A stretch of DNA of 64,000 nt from an uncultured Eubacteriales bacterium (GTDB lineage: Bacteria; Bacillota; Clostridia; Christensenellales; Aristaeellaceae): contig CALVNS010000001.1 in the NCBI GenBank assembly GCA_944349855.1, forward strand, positions 51,162-115,161. The letters are read 5' to 3'. How positions within the stretch are numbered: position 1 is the first letter of the stretch; every line of letters begins with the position of its first letter. A model generated the notes under the pieces. The model saw only the letters and a program-made list of their open reading frames with translations, did no database searches and was not told where the DNA came from. Shown piece after piece: positions 25,362-32,819 of this stretch. Made by a program: the position numbers and the translations under genes.

Positions 25362-25446
25362 ACAGTCTGTTTTCGTTCATTTTTTCGAGCAGACCGCAGT
25401 TTTGCAGGATAAAATCTGATATTTACACAAACCGACGGTCTGTTTT
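25362..25446 (-). repeat. repeated AAAACAGAC(C/T)GT motif upstream of ftsA
   Basis: Two direct copies on the minus strand (25362-25373 and 25435-25446), 73 bp apart, with a partial inverted copy (CAGACCG, 25390-25396) between. They lie upstream of the ftsA promoter and may be regulator sites. No known box matches. Confidence 0.5.
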
Positions 25447-25458
25447 TTGTATTTTTTC

Positions 25459-26370
25459 TCACTGCGACGGCACAAAATCGGCCACGCGAGCTGAAGAAAC
25501 GTCGAGTTTGGCGCCGAGCAGGTCGAAATTAAGCCGCTGCGTCTGCCCAGAGAGGCGTTCATCCTCGTCGGCCTCCTCCTGGGTCATCGTGCCGTTTGCC
25601 ACGGCGCGGGCGCGCTGCTGGGCTGCTTCCTCCTGTGCCTGAAGCTCGCGCTGCTCCACCTCGGCCAAAAACGCGGGGCTCTCAATCTGACGCAGCACCT
25701 CCTGGGCAATGGAGATCTTTGTCTCCATATTCTCCACGTCGCCCAGTTCGATCTTGAGCCCGTCGGTCGTCATCAGGTAGAGGTTGTCCGAATCTTCCAC
25801 GTTCAATTCAACGGCGCGCCCGGTCAATTCGCTGCGCGCGAGCACGGCGAGCACCTTCTGCACGGCCTGCGTCTGCCATTGCATCTCGGTTTGAAGTTCC
25901 TCGCCAATGGCAAGGCGTTTGATTTTCAGCCCCGTGACGACGGGCACGTCCAGCGTTTCGCTCTGCGCGCCGTATTGGTCGAGCACGCGTCCCTCGTCGT
26001 CCAGCACGAACATGACGCCCAGATACGTCACCGTCGCGCTCGGCTGGCGCTCGCTCACGCGCAGGATCAGGCCGTCCGGATAGATGATTTGCATGCCTTC
26101 AAAGCGCAAATAGCGGTTGCTCTCCACGGCCTGGCGCAGCTGCTCCTCGTTGATGGAGAAGATGGACTGATACATGTCCACTCCCGCGATGTCCGCGATC
26201 TGTTGGGGCGTATAGCGCGTGACGTCGCCCTCGACCTGCACGCTGCGCAGCACGAACACCGTGCTGCGCGCCAGCAGGAAGCCGATCAGCGCAAGCGCAA
26301 GCAGCACCACGAGCGCCGTCAGGCCCGGGTGCCCCGGCGCGCGGCGCGCGGGGCCGTACCGATCATCCAT
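25459..26370 (-). CDS. ftsQ: cell division protein FtsQ/DivIB
   Basis: Bitopic divisome protein with a short cytoplasmic N-terminus, one membrane helix (about residues 17-38), a POTRA domain (VLRSVQVEGDVTRYTPQQIADIAG) and a beta domain (VSERQPSATVTYLG, FVLDDEGRVLD). The C-terminal 90 residues are a charged Gln/Glu/Ala helix (QRELQAQEEAAQQRARA) and an unusual extension. ATG at 26370 has AGGTGG upstream; a GTG 3 codons earlier is possible. It follows murA by 15 nt, and lies apart from ftsAZ. Confidence 0.88.
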   Translation of the reverse strand: MDDRYGPARRAPGHPGLTALVVLLALALIGFLLARSTVFVLRSVQVEGDVTRYTPQQIADIAGVDMYQSIFSINEEQLRQAVESNRYLRFEGMQIIYPDGLILRVSERQPSATVTYLGVMFVLDDEGRVLDQYGAQSETLDVPVVTGLKIKRLAIGEELQTEMQWQTQAVQKVLAVLARSELTGRAVELNVEDSDNLYLMTTDGLKIELGDVENMETKISIAQEVLRQIESPAFLAEVEQRELQAQEEAAQQRARAVANGTMTQEEADEDERLSGQTQRLNFDLLGAKLDVSSARVADFVPSQ

Positions 26371-26385
26371 CCGTTCCACCTGCTT

Positions 26386-27651
26386 TCATTCGTCCGTTTG
26401 CCGTTCGCGCCGGATCTGAGCGCCCAGGCCGCTGAGCATCTGCTCCAGCCGTTCATAGCCCCGATCGACAATCTCCGCGCCCTCCACGACCGTCTCGCCG
26501 CGCGCCGCGAGCCCCGCGATCAGCAGCGCCGCGCCGCCGCGCAGGTCGCGTGCATACACCCGCGCGCCGTGCAGCGAGCGCACGCCGCGTACGATCGCCG
26601 TGCGGTCCTTGACCACGATGTTCGCACCCATGCGCCGCAGATCGCCCACGTGCGTGAAGCGGTTCTCGAACACCGTCTCCGTGATGATCGACGTGCCGCG
26701 CGCGCAGCATGTGAGCGCAAGCATCTGTGCCTGCATGTCCGTGGGAAACCCCGGATATGGCAGCGTGATCACCTGCCCGGGACTGTCCAGGCGCTGGGGC
26801 GCAACGAACGTCACGCGCCCTGCGCCGGTTTCGATCCGGCATCCCATCTCGCGCAGCTTGGCGATGACCGCCCCCAGCTCCTCCACCGGCGCGTCGGTCA
26901 GTTCCACCTCGCCGCCCGTGGCCGCCGCCGCCGCCAGCAGCGTCCCCGCCTCGATTCGGTCGGGCATCGGGCGGTATGTAGCGCCGTGCATGCGCCGCAC
27001 GCCCTCGATCTCGATCGTGGCGCTTCCTGCGCCCGCAATGCGCGCGCCGCACGCGTTCAGGAACCGCTGCAGGTCCGCGATCTCCGGCTCGCGCGCGGCG
27101 TTGTAGATCACCGTGCGGCCCGGAATGCGCGCCGCGGCCATCATCACGTTTTCCGTCGCGCCCACGCTCGGATAGTCCAGGTGCACCTCGCCCCCGCGCA
27201 TCCGTGCGCCGTCGCACACCACCAGCCCGCCCTCTTCGCGGATGTCCACGCCCAGCGCCGTAAGGCCCGCCAGGTGCAGATCAATCGGACGCTGGCCGAT
27301 CTCGCATCCCCCCGGATATGGGACGACCGCTCTGCGCAGGCGGCCCAGCAGCGCGCCCATCATGAATACGGACGAGCGAAGCCGCTTGGACAGCCCCTCC
27401 GGCATCGTGTCGCTTTGAATCGACGATGCGTCCACCCGCAGCGCCGCACCCTGTGCAGACACCTTGCACCCCAGCGTCTGCAGGATGCGCACCATGTTAT
27501 TGACGTCCGCAATGTCGGGGCAGTCCAGCAACGTCGTCGGGTCATCCGCCAGGATCGCCCCCGCGAGGATCGGCAGCACCGCGTTCTTGGCGCAGTGCAC
27601 GCGTACCTCGCCCGCCAGCCTGTGCCCGCCCTCTACCCGAAACCTTTCCAT
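26386..27651 (-). CDS. murA: UDP-N-acetylglucosamine 1-carboxyvinyltransferase
   Basis: First committed step of peptidoglycan synthesis, adding enolpyruvate from PEP; 421 aa. Seen: HCAKNAVLPI with substrate Lys22, YPGGCEIGQRPIDLH with the fosfomycin-sensitive Cys116, NVMMAA, and FPTDMQAQM with catalytic Asp. ATG at 27651 is 7 nt from GGAGG; a GTG two codons earlier overlaps that site. Its place in the dcw cluster between ftsW and ftsQ is where murG/murB usually lie. Confidence 0.96.
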   Translation of the reverse strand: MERFRVEGGHRLAGEVRVHCAKNAVLPILAGAILADDPTTLLDCPDIADVNNMVRILQTLGCKVSAQGAALRVDASSIQSDTMPEGLSKRLRSSVFMMGALLGRLRRAVVPYPGGCEIGQRPIDLHLAGLTALGVDIREEGGLVVCDGARMRGGEVHLDYPSVGATENVMMAAARIPGRTVIYNAAREPEIADLQRFLNACGARIAGAGSATIEIEGVRRMHGATYRPMPDRIEAGTLLAAAAATGGEVELTDAPVEELGAVIAKLREMGCRIETGAGRVTFVAPQRLDSPGQVITLPYPGFPTDMQAQMLALTCCARGTSIITETVFENRFTHVGDLRRMGANIVVKDRTAIVRGVRSLHGARVYARDLRGGAALLIAGLAARGETVVEGAEIVDRGYERLEQMLSGLGAQIRRERQTDE

Positions 27652-27715
27652 CCGCACACCTCCAACGCCTTGTCGCTATTACTCTATGGCGAAGGAGCGA
27701 AGGGTGTGAAGGGCA

Positions 27716-28852
27716 TCAGCGCAGCTGTTCGCACGTGCGCGAGATCGACAGCAGCACGCCGACCGCCGCCATCATGAGGCTCACGGACGTGCCGCCCGCG
27801 CTGAAGAACGGCAGCGGCAGGCCGGTCGTGGGCAGGATGCCGATGACCACGCCGATGTTCAGAAATGCCTGCACGCCGATCATCGTCGTGATGCCTGCGG
27901 CCAGCAGCGAGCCGAACCGGTCCGGACAGGTCAGCGCCACGCGGATGCCGGAGAAGACGAACGCTGCAAACAGCGCGATCACCGCAGCGCAGCCCACGAG
28001 GCCGAAGTCCTCGCCGACGATGGCGAAGATGAAATCCGACTCCGGATAGGGCAGGTAGGCAAACTTTTGCCGGCCCATGCCCAACCCGCGGCCAAACAGG
28101 CCGCCCGAGCCGAACGCGATGAGCGACTGCGAGAGCTGGTAGCCCTCGTCGCTCATCTTGGCGAACGGATCGCGGAAGGAGAGCAGGCGCTCGCGCCGGT
28201 ACGGGGCGCTCCACGCGTAGGCTGCGCCCAGGCACAGCCCGCCTGCGCCCAGCAGCGCCAGATGGCGCCAGCTGGCGCCGGCGACGAGCAGCATCAGCAC
28301 CGCGACAATCAGAATGCTGCCGCCGGTGGAGAGGTTGGGCTGTTCCAGAATCAGCAGGAACATCACACCCGGCACGCAAAGCAGCGGCGCAATGCCGGTG
28401 AACAGGCGGTCGATCTTGTCGCCGCGCCGCGTCAGCGCGCCGGCCATGAACGCGACCATCGCAAACTTGGCAAACTCCGAGGGCTGAAAGCTCAGCCCCG
28501 CCAGATTCAGCCAGCGGCGCGAGCCGTTGACATACACGCCTACGCCGGGCACGAGCACCAGCACGAGCAGCACCGCACTGGCTGCCAGCATCGTCAGCAC
28601 GACCGGCGGACTCATGAAGATCCGGTAGTCGGTGCGCGAGAGCACGAAACACGCCGCCGCGCCCAGGCCGATGCCCACCAGCTGCTTTTTGACCGTCCCC
28701 AGCGCGTCGCCGCTGTCCTGCGCGGTGTAGTACGTCGCGCTGAAGAGCACGACCAGCCCGAAGAGCAGCAGCAGCACCATGCACACCACAACGCTCAGGT
28801 CTACGCCCCGACGCGGACGGGCCATGCGCTTTACCACAGAGAGCAATGCCAT
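27716..28852 (-). CDS. ftsW: FtsW/SpoVE-type SEDS glycosyltransferase
   Basis: Polytopic SEDS-family peptidoglycan polymerase paired with a class B PBP; 378 aa with about ten membrane helices. Seen: VNGSRRWLNLAGLSFQPSEFAK (first half, conserved Glu in PSE), QPNLSTG (catalytic Asp is Asn-like at this shown position, QPNLS), GYQLSQSLIAFGSGGLFGRG, PESDFIFA and the C-terminal LPTTGLPLPFFSAGGTS. In many SEDS proteins the QPD motif carries an Asp; here the matching segment reads EQPNLSTG, see findings. The ATG at 28852 has a GGGGG touching it, so the exact start is uncertain. Confidence 0.92.
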   Translation of the reverse strand: MALLSVVKRMARPRRGVDLSVVVCMVLLLLFGLVVLFSATYYTAQDSGDALGTVKKQLVGIGLGAAACFVLSRTDYRIFMSPPVVLTMLAASAVLLVLVLVPGVGVYVNGSRRWLNLAGLSFQPSEFAKFAMVAFMAGALTRRGDKIDRLFTGIAPLLCVPGVMFLLILEQPNLSTGGSILIVAVLMLLVAGASWRHLALLGAGGLCLGAAYAWSAPYRRERLLSFRDPFAKMSDEGYQLSQSLIAFGSGGLFGRGLGMGRQKFAYLPYPESDFIFAIVGEDFGLVGCAAVIALFAAFVFSGIRVALTCPDRFGSLLAAGITTMIGVQAFLNIGVVIGILPTTGLPLPFFSAGGTSVSLMMAAVGVLLSISRTCEQLR

Positions 28853-28880
28853 CCCCCACTTCTTTTGCAGCGGGGCGAGG

Positions 28881-30242
28881 TCATTTCATCTCCATGACCA
28901 GCGCTTTGAAGACATCCCCCCGCTGTTCGCAGTTTTCAAACATGTCAAAACTTGCGCACGCAGGAGAGAGCAGCACGTTGTATCCGGGTTTGGCCATGCT
29001 GCGGCAGCGGGCGACCGCTCTTTCCAGCGAGTAGCCTTCGTGCACGTAGCTTTTGTAGCCGGCCGCGTCCAGCGCGGCGGCAATCTTATCCGCGGTCTGG
29101 CCGATGAGCACGGCCGCCTCGATGTGTCCGCTGCGCCGGATGGCCTCGGCCAGCGGCGCAAAGTCGACGTTCTTCTCGCTGCCGCCCAGGATGAGCAGCG
29201 TCGGCGCGGCCATCGCCTCGACGGCGCGGCAGGTGGCGTCCACGTTCGTCCCCTTCGAGTCGTCGATGTAGCGCACGCCCTCCCACTCGCGCACAAACTC
29301 GATGCGGTGCTCGACGCCGCGGAATGTGCGCAGCGTCCGCGCGATGGCCTCGTCCGGCGCGCCCATGAGCGACGCGAGCAGCGAGGCCGCCAGCGCGTTT
29401 TCCAGGTTGTGCGGGCCGGGGATGAAGATGTCATCCACGGCGCACAGGCGCCGCGCGTCGCCGTCCAGGCGCAGATACACGCCCCCGTCCTGCGCATAGG
29501 CGCCAAAGGGCACGGCCTCCCGGCGCGAGAAGTACGCCACGCGCCCGCAAAGGCCCTGGGCCATCTCGCGGCAGGTCGCGTCGTCCCAGTTGAAGACGGC
29601 GACGTCCGCCTCCGTCTGATTCTGGAAGATGCGCCGCTTCATCTGCACATAGGTGCGCATGTCGCCGTGGCGGTTGAGGTGATCCTCCGTGATGTTGAGC
29701 ACCGCACCGACCTGCGGGTGATAGCGCGACATGCTCTCACACTGAAACGACGAGATCTCGCACACGACGCGATCCTCCGGCCCGGCCTGATCGGCGATCG
29801 CGCTGAACGGATAGCCGATATTGCCCACGACGAACGTGCGAAAGCCGGCGGCCTTCAGGATCTCGCCGGTCAGCGTCGTGGTCGTCGTCTTGCCGTTGGT
29901 GCCCGTAATCGCCACCAGCGGCGCACGGTTGACGCGCGCCGCCAGCTCGACCTCGCCCACGACCTCGATGCCCATCGACAGCGCCTTTTGGATGAAGGGC
30001 GCCGCGTACGGGATGCCGGGGCTGATGACGAGCAGGTCATGCCCCGCCAGCAGCGGCTCCGCCGGCTGCCCCAGCCGCAGCTCCGCCGGCAGCGCCTGTA
30101 GCTCCTGCGCATCCGCCAGCTCCTCCAGCGGCTTGGCGTCGTTGGCCGTCACGTGCGCGCCAAGCCGGCATAGAAGCCCGGCCGCCGCCACGCCGCTGCG
30201 CGCCAGCCCCACGACCAGCGCGCGCCTGTCCTTCCACTGCAA
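28881..30242 (-). CDS. murD: UDP-N-acetylmuramoyl-L-alanine--D-glutamate ligase
   Basis: ATP-dependent Mur ligase adding D-Glu; 453 aa. Seen: VVGLARSGVAAAG N-terminal Rossmann loop, ITGTNGKTTTT P-loop, CEISSFQ, NITEDHLNRHG and VEHRIEFVREWEGVRYIDDSKGTN-type motif (HR-E, DDSKGTN). TTG at 30242 is chosen since GGAGG lies 8 nt upstream; in-frame GTGs at 30257 and 30251 flank the site itself. A terminator-like hairpin lies between mraY and this gene. Confidence 0.95.
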   Translation of the reverse strand: MQWKDRRALVVGLARSGVAAAGLLCRLGAHVTANDAKPLEELADAQELQALPAELRLGQPAEPLLAGHDLLVISPGIPYAAPFIQKALSMGIEVVGEVELAARVNRAPLVAITGTNGKTTTTTLTGEILKAAGFRTFVVGNIGYPFSAIADQAGPEDRVVCEISSFQCESMSRYHPQVGAVLNITEDHLNRHGDMRTYVQMKRRIFQNQTEADVAVFNWDDATCREMAQGLCGRVAYFSRREAVPFGAYAQDGGVYLRLDGDARRLCAVDDIFIPGPHNLENALAASLLASLMGAPDEAIARTLRTFRGVEHRIEFVREWEGVRYIDDSKGTNVDATCRAVEAMAAPTLLILGGSEKNVDFAPLAEAIRRSGHIEAAVLIGQTADKIAAALDAAGYKSYVHEGYSLERAVARCRSMAKPGYNVLLSPACASFDMFENCEQRGDVFKALVMEMK

Positions 30243-30263
30243 AGAAAACACCTCCACATTGAG

Positions 30264-30284
30264 AAAAAAGCGGGCGACGCCCGC
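30264..30284 (-). terminator. terminator-like hairpin inside the dcw cluster
   Basis: A 6-bp GC stem (30270-30275 / 30279-30284) followed by six T on the minus strand, between mraY and murD. Confidence 0.65.
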
Positions 30285-30302
30285 GGGGTCGATGAAGCCA
30301 GA

Positions 30303-31304
30303 TCAGGCGACGCTCAGGATGGCCAGCAGGCACAGCGCCACCGTGACGAGCGTGTACATCGTCACGATCTTCGGCTCCGGAATGCCGCACAGCTCGAAGT
30401 GATGGTGAATCGGCGCCATCTTGAACACGCGCTTGCCATGCGTAAGCTTGAAGTAGGTGATCTGGATGATATCCGACAGGCTTGAGATCAGCATGCAGAA
30501 CGCGATCAGCACCAGCAGCAGCGGCAGGCGCAACAGCAGCGCCGCGCCCACGACCGCGCCGCCGATGAACATCGAGCCCGTATCGCCCATGAACAGCCGC
30601 GCGGGGTAGATGTTGAAGCGCAGGAAGCCCATGCACGCGCCGGCCAGCGCGCAGCACAGCACCGCCAGATTGCCCAGGTTGGTCGCATCCATGCCCGACA
30701 CTGCCGCCGCCGCAAACAGCGCGAGCAGGCCAAGCGTGGCCATGTCCACCAGCGCCACGGAGCCGAGCAAGCCGTCCAGGCCGTCCAGCAGGTTCGCGCT
30801 GTTGGTCGTGCCGACGATGACGAACATCGCCGCCGGGATGTACAGCACGCCCAGGTCCCACTCAGTGCCCAGGAACGGCACGATGATGTGGTCGCCCACC
30901 AGCGGATGAAAGTAGCAGTATGCCGCAAAGGCCGCCGCCAGCAGCGCCTGACAGATCATCTTCTGCGAGGGCGTCAGGCCGCCATTCTTGCCGCGGCGGA
31001 TCTTGGTCATGTCGTCTGCAAAGCCAATGCACAAGTTGCCCAGCGCGAGCAGCAGCACCGCGAGCATCATGTCCGTCTTGACGTCAAAGCCGCCCGTGTG
31101 CAGCGCAAGCGCCACGACGAGCGTCACCAGCGCGATCATCAGGCCGCCCATGGTGGGCACGCCCTGCTTTTTCTGGTGGCTCTTGGGCGCCAGCTCGTAG
31201 ACGTTCTGCCCAAACTTCAGACGCTTGAGCGCCGGCAGCAGCACAGGGCCCACCGCCAGCGACAGCAGGAACGCCGCGAGCACCGCCCAGATCATCCTTT
31301 GCAT
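30303..31304 (-). CDS. mraY: phospho-N-acetylmuramoyl-pentapeptide-transferase
   Basis: Integral membrane enzyme making lipid I from UDP-MurNAc-pentapeptide and undecaprenyl phosphate; 333 aa, ten helices. Seen: KSHQKKQGVPTMGG, IGFADDMTK (catalytic acidic pair), TTNSANLLDGLDGL, GDTGSMFIGG and the diagnostic MAPIHHHFE. GAGGAGG precedes the ATG. It follows murE by 12 nt, so there is no room for murF. Confidence 0.97.
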   Translation of the reverse strand: MQRMIWAVLAAFLLSLAVGPVLLPALKRLKFGQNVYELAPKSHQKKQGVPTMGGLMIALVTLVVALALHTGGFDVKTDMMLAVLLLALGNLCIGFADDMTKIRRGKNGGLTPSQKMICQALLAAAFAAYCYFHPLVGDHIIVPFLGTEWDLGVLYIPAAMFVIVGTTNSANLLDGLDGLLGSVALVDMATLGLLALFAAAAVSGMDATNLGNLAVLCCALAGACMGFLRFNIYPARLFMGDTGSMFIGGAVVGAALLLRLPLLLVLIAFCMLISSLSDIIQITYFKLTHGKRVFKMAPIHHHFELCGIPEPKIVTMYTLVTVALCLLAILSVA

Positions 31305-31316
31305 GCCGATTCCTCC

Positions 31317-32774
31317 TCACTTCTGCTCCGCGAGCAGTTCGCGCACGACGCACTTTTCGTCAAACGGATATTTCACGCCGCCGATGTCCTGGTATGTCTC
31401 GTGGCCCTTGCCGCACAGCACGATCACGTCGCCCTCCTGCGCGACCTGCATCGCGTAGCGGATGGCCTCGCGCCGGTTTTCAATGATGACGTACTTGCCG
31501 TCCGTCTCCCGGATGCCGTCCTCGATGGCCGCAAGAATCTGCATGGGATCTTCCTTGCGCGGGTTGTCGCTGGTGAGGATGGATAGGTCGGCCAGCTGGC
31601 CGCTGATGCGGCCCATGACCGGCCGCTTCTGGCGGTCGCGGTCGCCGCCGCAGCCGAACAGCGCGATCAACCGTCCGCGCGTGAACGTGCGCACCGTGCG
31701 CAGGATGTTGTCCAGCGCGTCAGGGGAGTGCGAATAGTCCAGAATCATGCGGTAGGGCGTATCCAGCTCCAGCATCTCGATGCGTCCCGGCACGCTGCGC
31801 ACCGCCTCCAGGCCGCGCTTGATCGTGTCCAGATCGATGCCCAGGATCATCGCCAGGGCAGTGGCGGCCAGGGCGTTGTAGACGTTGAACATGCCCGTCA
31901 TGCGCAGGTGAATCTCCGCGCTGTGCAGGCCGCGCAGGTTGAGCGTAAAGGACACGCCGTTCTCCGCGATCTCGATATCGCGTGCATACAGGTCGGCGTT
32001 TTGGCTGATGCCGAACGTCATGCACGGCAGCTTCAGGTCCGCGCAGACCTCCGGCGTCGTCTCCTCGTCGGCGTTAAACGCCGCGTTCTGGCACAGCCCG
32101 TCCGCAAACAGTTTGCGCTTGGCGTCACGATAGCATTCCATGGAGCCGAAGAAATCCAGGTGATCCAGCGAAAGATTCGTGTAGGCGGCCGCCTCGAAGG
32201 ACATGCCCACGAGCTTGCGCAGCGCCAGCGCGTGCGCCGAGACCTCCATGCATACGACCTGCACGCCCTCGTCGGCCATCGTGCGCAGCGTGTCGTACAG
32301 CTCGATGGGATCCGGGGTCGTCAGCTTGCTGTCGAGCATGCGCGCGCCGATCATGTTGCCCGTCGTGCCGATCAGCCCGCATTTCATGCCCGCCTGTTCG
32401 CAGATGGATTTGAGCAGATAGGTCGTCGTCGTCTTGCCCTTGGTGCCGGTGACGCCCACCATGCGCATGCGCCGCTGCGGATGCCCGTAAAATGCGCTTG
32501 CGATGCGCGCCATGGCCGCGCGCGCGTCGGAGACGAGCACCTGAACCGCCTGCACGTCGGGCAGCCAACGCTCGACGGCCAGCGCAACGCTTCCGTTCTC
32601 CACCGCCTGCGCGGCAAAGTCGTGCGCGTCGAAGTTTGCCCCGCGGAAGCAGAAGAAGAGCCCGGCCTGCGTCTTCTTGCGCGAATCGGCGCTCAGGCTT
32701 TCGATCTGCGTCTGCCCGTCGCCGCGCAGCTCCAGCACCTCGGGTACGTCTATGAGCAAATCCTTCAAGTACAT
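31317..32774 (-). CDS. murE: UDP-MurNAc-tripeptide synthetase (meso-DAP-adding)
   Basis: Adds the third stem residue; 485 aa. Seen: SADSRK substrate loop, GVTGTKGKTTTTY P-loop (about 107-119), EVSAHAL, NLSLDHLDFFG, and the amino-acid selectivity motif SDNPRKEDP (about residue 400). DNPR predicts meso-DAP, in agreement with the dap operon in this window. ATG at 32774 is 7 nt from GGAGG; the ATG two codons earlier touches it. Confidence 0.96.
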   Translation of the reverse strand: MYLKDLLIDVPEVLELRGDGQTQIESLSADSRKKTQAGLFFCFRGANFDAHDFAAQAVENGSVALAVERWLPDVQAVQVLVSDARAAMARIASAFYGHPQRRMRMVGVTGTKGKTTTTYLLKSICEQAGMKCGLIGTTGNMIGARMLDSKLTTPDPIELYDTLRTMADEGVQVVCMEVSAHALALRKLVGMSFEAAAYTNLSLDHLDFFGSMECYRDAKRKLFADGLCQNAAFNADEETTPEVCADLKLPCMTFGISQNADLYARDIEIAENGVSFTLNLRGLHSAEIHLRMTGMFNVYNALAATALAMILGIDLDTIKRGLEAVRSVPGRIEMLELDTPYRMILDYSHSPDALDNILRTVRTFTRGRLIALFGCGGDRDRQKRPVMGRISGQLADLSILTSDNPRKEDPMQILAAIEDGIRETDGKYVIIENRREAIRYAMQVAQEGDVIVLCGKGHETYQDIGGVKYPFDEKCVVRELLAEQK

Positions 32775-32819
32775 CGTCATTCCTCCGGCCTGCCGCCGCA
32801 GCGGCGTTTTTTCGATTCT

